A DNA stretch of 40,332 nt from the NCBI GenBank assembly GCA_014190235.1, contig BJGC01000019.1, positions 1 through 40,332 of the forward strand. Direction: 5' to 3'. Position 1 is the stretch's first letter. Each line of letters starts with the position of its first letter. Source of the stretch: Actinomycetes bacterium (lineage in GTDB: Bacteria; Actinomycetota; Acidimicrobiia; Acidimicrobiales; Ilumatobacteraceae). The notes beneath the pieces are model-generated. The model was given only the letters and a program-made list of their open reading frames with translations, was not told the origin of the DNA and made no database searches. A program made the translations under genes and the position numbers. Shown here piece after piece: positions 24,900-31,124 of this stretch.

Positions 24900-25463
24900 A
24901 TGTTCACGGGGATTGTTGAAGAATTGGGCACAGTACAGAGCCGACAGGGAGACCGACTGCGTATCGGCGCGGCTGTTGTCCTGCAAGGCTCTGATCTGGG
25001 TGCCTCGATTGCAGTGAATGGGTGCTGTCTCACGCTTGTGGCACAAGGCCCCGACTGGTGGGAAGCGGATGTCAGTGAAGAAACGTACTCCCGCACCAAT
25101 CTCGGCGCGATGAAACCTGGTGACCCCGTAAACCTAGAAAGACCGATGGCACTAGGCGAACGCTTGGGTGGACATATTGTTTTGGGTCATGTTGACGCAG
25201 TCGGAACCATCGTGTCGCCCGCTCCCGCTTTAACTGTGCGCATTCCGCGCGACCTCATGCGCTATGTCGTTGAAAAAGGTTCAGTCACCGTCGACGGCAT
25301 CAGTCTCACGGCATTTCACTTAGGAGACGACACATTTGATGTCGCAGTCATTCCTCACACTGTCCAAGTCACAACTCTGGGACATCGTCGCGTAGGCGAC
25401 AGCGTCAACATTGAAATCGACGTGCTGGCAAAGCATGTTGAGCGACTCGTCAACCACGACTAG
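24900..25463 (+). CDS. ribE: Riboflavin synthase (alpha chain type)
   Basis: This 187-residue protein is two tandem lumazine-binding barrels. The first begins MFTGIVEELGTV and the second GHIVLGHVDAVGTI near residue 92. VNGCCLTL in the first and VTVDGISLT in the second are the usual binding loops. It dismutates two 6,7-dimethyl-8-ribityllumazine molecules to riboflavin and 5-amino-6-ribitylaminouracil. That second product is also a precursor of Fo, made by fbiC two genes on. A possible start 12 codons upstream is not conserved. No FMN riboswitch is visible in the 136 nt before it. Confidence 0.95.
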   Translation: MFTGIVEELGTVQSRQGDRLRIGAAVVLQGSDLGASIAVNGCCLTLVAQGPDWWEADVSEETYSRTNLGAMKPGDPVNLERPMALGERLGGHIVLGHVDAVGTIVSPAPALTVRIPRDLMRYVVEKGSVTVDGISLTAFHLGDDTFDVAVIPHTVQVTTLGHRRVGDSVNIEIDVLAKHVERLVNHD

Positions 25464-25473
25464 ACATATAGAC

Positions 25474-26244
25474 ATGGCATCACTTGACAACCTCCGATCA
25501 GAGATCGATGACATCGATCACGCGATTATTGATCTCTTGGCACGACGATTGCGCATTTGCGCAGATGTCGCTCGCATTAAAGCCGAAACAGGTTCGACGG
25601 TTATTCAGCCAGCACGGGTGCGCGATGTGCTGTCAACTCGACGTCAATGGGCAATAGATCAAGGAGTTGATGCTGATTTTGCTGAACACCTCTTTCGCAC
25701 ATTGCTGGCCGAAACTCACCGGATAGAAGTTGCTGACAGTCGTGCCGAACCAGCACCACTAAAAAATGCAGACGCGGTCGTGCGCTCAGAACTTGACACG
25801 GTTGCCTGTCGTATCGACCATGTCGTTGTGGCAGTAGTTGACTTGATTGCGGCACAAAAGTTTTTCTCCGACATGGGATTTCGCATTCAACAAACTGACG
25901 ATGTCAACATCGTGTCTGCTGAGGCTGGCGGTGTTGCAGTAGTACTCGTTGGTCCAGGCGACGACCCGGCAGTAGCGGCCCAACTCAGCGCACATGGTTC
26001 TGGCGTGCAACACATAGCGATCGAAGTTCTCAATGCAGGATTCACCCGTGACGCCCTTGATGCTGCTGGAGTACCCCGTCTGACCGATGTCATTGTTGAC
26101 TCTGACGGGCATGAGCAGGTCTTTACTGTTCTTGACCCAGCAACTGGCGTGCAACTGGGCTTCATCAGCCGAACAGGCCACCGAGTGCCCATGAACAGCC
26201 ACAATGTTCGGGCAATGTTTTCGGCACTCTCGGATGACGCCTGA
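25474..26244 (+). CDS. Chorismate mutase (AroQ)-VOC domain fusion
   Basis: In this 256-residue protein, residues 1-88 form an AroQ helical chorismate mutase. R8, R25, K36 and R48 have exactly the spacing of E. coli R11, R28, K39 and R51, and E85 falls where E. coli has Q88, as in yeast chorismate mutase. V49 replaces E. coli E52. After a linker, residues 113-235 are a single glyoxalase/VOC module (RIDHVVVAVVD with H116; GVQHIAIEV with H180 and E184; a late VLDPATGVQLGFI strand). The second motif resembles 4-hydroxyphenylpyruvate dioxygenase. It would make prephenate, a tyrosine precursor; the VOC role is unknown. It starts 10 nt after ribE. An earlier ATG at 25411 lies inside ribE and is rejected. 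Confidence 0.85.
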   Translation: MASLDNLRSEIDDIDHAIIDLLARRLRICADVARIKAETGSTVIQPARVRDVLSTRRQWAIDQGVDADFAEHLFRTLLAETHRIEVADSRAEPAPLKNADAVVRSELDTVACRIDHVVVAVVDLIAAQKFFSDMGFRIQQTDDVNIVSAEAGGVAVVLVGPGDDPAVAAQLSAHGSGVQHIAIEVLNAGFTRDALDAAGVPRLTDVIVDSDGHEQVFTVLDPATGVQLGFISRTGHRVPMNSHNVRAMFSALSDDA

Positions 26245-26297
26245 CAGCATCTATATCGGCATTGGCGAGATAAGGTAAAGGTGCACGGTCTTTTGGG

Positions 26298-26332
26298 AAT
26301 CTCAACCGAACCTCTTACATACGGCTGAGATT
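26298..26332. promoter_or_regulatory. Imperfect inverted repeat in the fbiC leader
   Basis: AATCTCA-A-CCG (26298-26308) faces CGG-C-TGAGATT (26322-26332) across 13 nt, ten of eleven positions pairing. It lies 54-88 nt before the fbiC start. It could be a dimeric-regulator site or an RNA stem; no U-run follows. Confidence 0.5.
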
Positions 26333-26385
26333 TCGACCGGCACTGGCATATAACCGATCCGTTTCTCAGCCCATTGGAGGGTGTT

Positions 26386-28797
26386 GTGTCGTCGAGCCAG
26401 TTTTCACGTACCGAACTCATGCAGTCGTTCCCTATTGATTCATCTGTGCTGGACTTTGTCGCACATGCCTCGCTAAAAGATCTGCAGCAGCGTGCTCGCC
26501 AGATTAGAGACACAACGTTTGGGACACGCGTAACGTTTTCTCCCAAAGTATTTATCCCGCTCACTATGTTGTGTCGCGACAAATGTGGATACTGCACATT
26601 TGCTCAGCCGCCAGCACGACTTGAAAAGCCGTACCTCACTGCCGAAGACGTCTTGGCTATCGCTCGTCAAGGAGCGCGCACCGGATGTCATGAGGCGCTC
26701 TTCACTCTTGGTGAGCGACCAGAACTGCGATATGAAATTGCTGCTGACTGGCTTCGTACAAATGGCTTTGATTCCACCGTGCATTATCTGCACGACATGG
26801 CTCAACTCGTGTTGCAGGAGACTGGTCTTTTGCCGCACGCCAATGCAGGTGCGCTGTATCGCGATGAGCTAGAAATGCTTCGATCTGTCTCGCCATCACA
26901 AGGGATGATGCTCGAGTCCTTGCGCGATGATTTGGATTGCCACAAAGGTGCACCAGATAAACAGTCTCAGCGACGCATTGACACGCTGTGTCACGCAGGC
27001 GAACTTCAGATTCCGTTTACAACCGGAATCTTGGTTGGTATCGGAGAAGATCGTTCAGATCGCATCGAAGCATTGTCACTCATTGCTGCTGCGCATCAAC
27101 AATACGGTCACGTACAAGAAGTCATCGTGCAGAATTTTCTGCCAAAAGCGCGTACTGCAATGCAGTCTTCACTCGCTTGTCCCGAAGATGAGTTCTTATG
27201 GTCAATCGCGGCGGCACGAATCCTTTTGCCGGCCAGTATCCACTTACAAGCGCCACCAAATCTGTCAGACGATTTCGGCTCTCTGCTTGATGCTGGTATT
27301 GACGACTGGGGTGGTGTTTCACCAGTCACGGCTGACCACGTGAATCCAGAGCGACCCTGGCCCGCGCTTGAACGCTTGCAACACGTCACAGAGCAACGCG
27401 GTCATGTTTTGGCCTCGCGCCTCACGATTTATCCAGAATATGTTCGTCAGCCCGAGCGTTTCCTTGATGACGCCTTGCGTTTTTACGTGATGGACCGTAG
27501 TGATGCTGAGGGTCTTGGTCGAGATGATCCAGGTGCATTGTGGCCCGAAAAAGTAACTGCTGCTGACGTCGTACAAGATGGCGCTGAAGTTGTGTTAGTC
27601 GGGCACAAGTCAACACAGTGGTACTCGGGCTCCAATGTCAAACCATTGATACTGATCCCCCATCAGGACCCACGAGCAACGGGCAGAATCGCCGAGATCA
27701 TTCAAGGGCATCGGAGTGGTCAAGAAATCGGACAAGACGAGATCGTCGCACTTTTTAGTGCACGCGGACCCGAGGTGGGTGCAATCGCTCAATACGCCGA
27801 CCAGTTACGTCGCGAGGTTGTTGGAGACGATGTCACTTGGGTGCACAACCGCAACATCAACTACACAAATGTGTGTACCTACAAATGTCGATTCTGTGGT
27901 TTTTCTAAGGGGCCGTTAAGTCTCAACCTCCGGGGCACGCCGTACTTGTTGACACTCGATGACATTGCGCAACGCGCTCAAGAAGCGGCGGTCTTAGGAG
28001 CAACTGAAGTCACCTTGCAAGGTGGCATTCACCCTGATTTTGACGGTGATTATTACATTGACGTCACTCGGGCCGTGAAAGCAGCAGTCCCTGATATGCA
28101 CGTACACGGTTTTACGGCGCTCGAAGTGACCGAAGGAGCCACGCGCAACCAAGAACCATTGCGTGACTATCTGCTACGCCTCAAAGATGCTGGATTGGCT
28201 TCACTGCCGGGTACTGCTGCCGAAATTCTTGACGACGAAGTGCGCGCAATCCTGTGCTCCGACAAAGTCAACACCGAAGAATGGCTTGAGTGCCATCGAC
28301 AAGCACACCTCATCGGCCTTAAATCAAACATCACCATCATGTTCGGAAGCATTGAACACCCAGAATCGTGGGCTCGTCACATGATTGTCACCCGTGACCT
28401 GCAAAAGGAAACGGGTGGGTTTACAGAATTTATCCCGCTGCCTTTTGTGCACATGGCATCACCGATTTATCTGCAACACAAGGCACGCCGCGGCCCGACT
28501 TTCCGGGAGACGGTGTTAATGCATTCCATCGGGCGTCTTGCGTATCACGGACTGATTGACAATGTTCAAGTCTCGTGGGTAAAAATCGGAACTGCAGGTG
28601 CTGCGCAACTTCTGCAGGCTGGTTGTAATGATCTGGGCGGAACACTGATGGACGAAAACATCTCACGTGCAGCCGGAGCAAACCACGGTCAAGCAATGAC
28701 AGAGGGTCGCTTCGGAGAAATCGTGGCACCATTGCGGCGCACGCTTCGTCAGCGCACCACTGGATACAAAATGTTCAGCGTTGCGGCTGGTGATTAA
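26386..28797 (+). CDS. fbiC: 7,8-didemethyl-8-hydroxy-5-deazariboflavin (Fo) synthase, CofG-CofH fusion
   Basis: This 803-residue protein fuses two radical SAM enzymes. The first half is CofG-like, with C63, C67 and C70 in CRDKCGYC. The second is CofH-like, with C497, C501 and C504 in CTYKCRFC. Together they join tyrosine to 5-amino-6-ribitylaminouracil to make Fo, the chromophore of coenzyme F420. The fused form is typical of actinobacteria. I chose the GTG at 26386 because GGAGGG lies 5 nt before it; a TTG at 26374 is also in frame. Its 3' end overlaps the convergent ribF by 23 nt. The upstream genes ribE and AroQ-VOC touch both substrate pathways. Confidence 0.97.
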   Translation: MSSSQFSRTELMQSFPIDSSVLDFVAHASLKDLQQRARQIRDTTFGTRVTFSPKVFIPLTMLCRDKCGYCTFAQPPARLEKPYLTAEDVLAIARQGARTGCHEALFTLGERPELRYEIAADWLRTNGFDSTVHYLHDMAQLVLQETGLLPHANAGALYRDELEMLRSVSPSQGMMLESLRDDLDCHKGAPDKQSQRRIDTLCHAGELQIPFTTGILVGIGEDRSDRIEALSLIAAAHQQYGHVQEVIVQNFLPKARTAMQSSLACPEDEFLWSIAAARILLPASIHLQAPPNLSDDFGSLLDAGIDDWGGVSPVTADHVNPERPWPALERLQHVTEQRGHVLASRLTIYPEYVRQPERFLDDALRFYVMDRSDAEGLGRDDPGALWPEKVTAADVVQDGAEVVLVGHKSTQWYSGSNVKPLILIPHQDPRATGRIAEIIQGHRSGQEIGQDEIVALFSARGPEVGAIAQYADQLRREVVGDDVTWVHNRNINYTNVCTYKCRFCGFSKGPLSLNLRGTPYLLTLDDIAQRAQEAAVLGATEVTLQGGIHPDFDGDYYIDVTRAVKAAVPDMHVHGFTALEVTEGATRNQEPLRDYLLRLKDAGLASLPGTAAEILDDEVRAILCSDKVNTEEWLECHRQAHLIGLKSNITIMFGSIEHPESWARHMIVTRDLQKETGGFTEFIPLPFVHMASPIYLQHKARRGPTFRETVLMHSIGRLAYHGLIDNVQVSWVKIGTAGAAQLLQAGCNDLGGTLMDENISRAAGANHGQAMTEGRFGEIVAPLRRTLRQRTTGYKMFSVAAGD

Positions 28798-29734
28798 CTA
28801 GCGCCTTGCGCGCATGTTCAATATCGATATCAAGTTGAGCACGCAGAGAGTCAATGCCATCGAATTGGCGCTCACTGCGCAAGAAAGCAACGAATTTTAT
28901 TGACGCTACTTCGCCGTAGAGGTTGTCGTCAAAGTCAAACAAGTATGCCTCGAGCAATGAGTGATCTGCGTTCGTATAAAACGTTGGTCGACGGCCAATA
29001 TTGACAGCACAGTGATACTCCGTGCCATCGGGGCGCGCGTACAGGGCGGCATACACGCCATCTGCTGGCATGCACATTGACCTGGGCACCTCGACATTGG
29101 CTGTCGGGAAACCAATTGTGCGACCGCGCTTGTCGCCGGTCACCACCACGCCTCGAAGCTCGTACAAACGACCCAGCAGACGATGAGCAGTTTCGATTTC
29201 GCCACCGGCCAATGCGCGACGGATTGCCGTTGAACTAATTGGTTCATCAATGCCATCTTGGCGCGGCACCAAAATGAGTGGCTCCGATACAAAGTCGTGC
29301 CGTAGACCCATTTCATGTAAAAGCGTGAGGTTTCCCTGTCGCATATATCCGAAATGAAAATCGCTTCCGACAATGACAGCCTTGGCAGCGAGTGCATCTA
29401 CAAGAACTCTGCGAACAAAATCGACGGGGGTCTCGTGAGCCTGCGCGTCATCAAAAGACACCACAACAACGGCATCAATGCCCGTTGCTTCGAGAAGCTC
29501 GAGGCGCTGATCGAGATTTGACAGCAACAGCGGGGCCGACTCTGGTCGCACCACGCTTGCGGGATGACGGTCAAAAGTGACAACCACACTTTTGGCATGC
29601 AGCTCTGCGGCGCGTGATTTAACTTGTGCGATGACAGCAAGATGACCCAGGTGAACTCCGTCGTACGCGCCAATTGTGAGAACGCTTCGCTCCCCAGGCC
29701 ATGCGCAAACCGTGAGATCAGTAATAACTTGCAT
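28775..29734 (-). CDS. ribF: Bifunctional riboflavin kinase / FAD synthetase
   Basis: This 319-residue protein has an N-terminal FMN adenylyltransferase with the nucleotidyl-transferase motif GAYDGVHLGH (22-31) and ISSTAIRRAL near 170. A C-terminal riboflavin kinase has GRTIGFPTANV and NIGRRPTF. It converts riboflavin to FMN and FAD. A frame to 29794 adds 20 residues reading into truB. The chosen ATG begins the conserved part and lies 11 nt after the truB stop. It is the last gene of the rbfA-truB-ribF operon, with its tail overlapping the convergent fbiC. Confidence 0.96.
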   Translation of the reverse strand: MQVITDLTVCAWPGERSVLTIGAYDGVHLGHLAVIAQVKSRAAELHAKSVVVTFDRHPASVVRPESAPLLLSNLDQRLELLEATGIDAVVVVSFDDAQAHETPVDFVRRVLVDALAAKAVIVGSDFHFGYMRQGNLTLLHEMGLRHDFVSEPLILVPRQDGIDEPISSTAIRRALAGGEIETAHRLLGRLYELRGVVVTGDKRGRTIGFPTANVEVPRSMCMPADGVYAALYARPDGTEYHCAVNIGRRPTFYTNADHSLLEAYLFDFDDNLYGEVASIKFVAFLRSERQFDGIDSLRAQLDIDIEHARKALVNHQPQR

Positions 29735-29745
29735 TGCTACAGAAC

Positions 29746-30618
29746 CTACCTGCCACCAAACACGACTGTCGGTTTTGCTAAATCGTTCTTCCATGTTTCG
29801 TACACCGCAATCAACTCACCAGCCTCGTTGAGAATTGCCCACGGGCCAGTGCCGTCCCACGACGGCAACGGTCGTCCATACAGCACATTGTCGATGCCAT
29901 CAGCGTCAAGAGTCACTTGCTCCATCTCGCGCACGGCTGTCAAAACATTTTGTAACACTGGCTCATCAAGCGAGCATGCGTCAGATAACCCGAACGGACC
30001 CACGCTTAGGCGCCGCAACGCTTCAATATGTGCACCGCCACCGAGGGCTGTTCCAAGATCAGCGCCCAACGAACGAATGTATGTGCCAGACCCACATCTC
30101 ACAGTTGCCTGCAGCACCATTGGATCGGCTGTTGCGCTCACATTAAATGCATGCACGTGCACGGGTCGTGGCGCTCGATCAACTTCTATTCCTTCGCGTG
30201 CCAACTGATGAAGACGTTTTCCGTCTACTCGCAGAGCAGACACCATCGGAGGTATCTGCAAAATATCGCCAACAAATTGCGCATTAATAATACGTTGTGT
30301 CTCAGCAAGATCTGGTGGCGACATTGCATAGGTTTGCGTGACGGCGCCAGCACTATCAAGGGTGTCCGTTTCTGATCCAAAGACAATGTGGGCGACGTAT
30401 TCCTTGTCCATGCCGCTCATGAAGCGCATCAATCGCGTGGCGTTGCCAACTCCGACAACCAAAACTCCTGTTGCATCTGGGTCTAGCGTGCCAGCGTGTC
30501 CGACACGCTTTTCTTTGAGTGATCTTCGTAATTGTGCAACGACATCGTGGCTTGTCATGCCTGCTGGCTTGTCTACAACGACGAGCCCATGCACCGTGGG
30601 TGGTTTACGCCGTGCCAT
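29746..30618 (-). CDS. truB: tRNA pseudouridine-55 synthase
   Basis: This 290-residue enzyme isomerises U55 in the T loop of tRNAs. It shows GLVVVDKPAGMTSHDVV (11-27), the catalytic aspartate D46 in GHAGTLDPDATGVLVV, and a RCGSGTYIRSLGADLG motif further on. The start overlaps the end of rbfA by 14 nt, so the genes are translationally coupled. An ATG at 30666 would add 16 unconserved residues within rbfA and is less likely. Order rbfA-truB-ribF is standard. Confidence 0.95.
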   Translation of the reverse strand: MARRKPPTVHGLVVVDKPAGMTSHDVVAQLRRSLKEKRVGHAGTLDPDATGVLVVGVGNATRLMRFMSGMDKEYVAHIVFGSETDTLDSAGAVTQTYAMSPPDLAETQRIINAQFVGDILQIPPMVSALRVDGKRLHQLAREGIEVDRAPRPVHVHAFNVSATADPMVLQATVRCGSGTYIRSLGADLGTALGGGAHIEALRRLSVGPFGLSDACSLDEPVLQNVLTAVREMEQVTLDADGIDNVLYGRPLPSWDGTGPWAILNEAGELIAVYETWKNDLAKPTVVFGGR

Positions 30619-31054
30619 TCGCTTCGTCGTCTGCTTGAGGCGCAATGGGATTATTATTGGCATCAAGTGGTCTGATTCGGAGCAGTTCTTCTATTCGTTC
30701 AGCCCCACGAATAACTTCGTCTGGCTTAAATGACAACACGGGTGTTTTGCGAGCATGCATTTGGCGATTGATTGACGCCTGAATGCGAGCCCGATGCTCG
30801 CCGAATGCTTCTTGAATTGCAGCATCGCCTTCTTCTCCGGACATTGAGTCATAGAACACGATCGCCCGATTCATCTCGCTGTCCACATCAATCGAGGTCA
30901 CCGAGACGAGATCGAGTCGTTCGTCGTCAATGCGGATGAGTTCGTCCGCGATGATTTCGCGTAAGACCTGGGACAAACGCGCCGCACGAGGGTATCCGTG
31001 TGATGTTCCGCCCTTGGGCTGGCGTTGGCGAGATCGCGGATTCTGTTTTGTCAC
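30605..31054 (-). CDS. rbfA: Ribosome-binding factor A
   Basis: This 149-residue KH-type protein assists 30S maturation. It contains RAARLSQVLREIIADEL near residue 23, the VSVTSIDVDSEMNRAIVFYD strands and FKPDEVIRGAERIEELL near the end. A basic N-terminal tail and an acidic C-terminal tail flank the fold, making it slightly longer than E. coli RbfA. The start is a GTG. TACCGT lies 6 nt upstream; a GGAG between them is only 2 nt from the GTG, too close for a normal ribosome site. First gene of the rbfA-truB-ribF operon and divergent from leuS; infB/nusA, its usual upstream neighbours, are absent. Confidence 0.92.
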   Translation of the reverse strand: MTKQNPRSRQRQPKGGTSHGYPRAARLSQVLREIIADELIRIDDERLDLVSVTSIDVDSEMNRAIVFYDSMSGEEGDAAIQEAFGEHRARIQASINRQMHARKTPVLSFKPDEVIRGAERIEELLRIRPLDANNNPIAPQADDEANGTA

Positions 31055-31060
31055 ATCTCC

Positions 31061-31066
31061 ACGGTA
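31061..31066 (-). promoter_or_regulatory. -10 box (TACCGT) of rbfA-truB-ribF, probably leaderless
   Basis: TACCGT on the minus strand lies 6 nt before the rbfA GTG. It is back to back with the leuS promoter in a 70-nt intergenic region. Confidence 0.45.
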
Positions 31067-31109
31067 CCTACAGATACGCCAATGAGAGCGAACTCTGCGC
31101 CATGAGACC

Positions 31110-31115
31110 TACGAT
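31110..31115 (+). promoter_or_regulatory. -10 box (TACGAT) of leuS
   Basis: TACGAT lies 9 nt before the leuS ATG. AGAGAGG lies between them, so the message would have at most a few leader bases. Confidence 0.4.
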
Positions 31116-31124
31116 AGAGAGGCT

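Noticed and set aside
26324-26349. GGCTGAGA in the fbiC leader, reminiscent of the thiamin (THI box) riboswitch core, with GGTGC about 40 nt upstream and AACCGATCCG downstream.
   Set aside because: The CTGAGA here is paired in the inverted repeat rather than in an internal loop, the TAATRCCRGCG-type second half is missing, and fbiC is not a thiamin gene.
25887-26597. Minus-strand frame of 236 codons spanning the end of AroQ-VOC and the start of fbiC.
   Set aside because: It crosses two well-supported genes and a regulatory gap, is rich in Ser/Arg/Cys as shadow frames are, and shows no domain.
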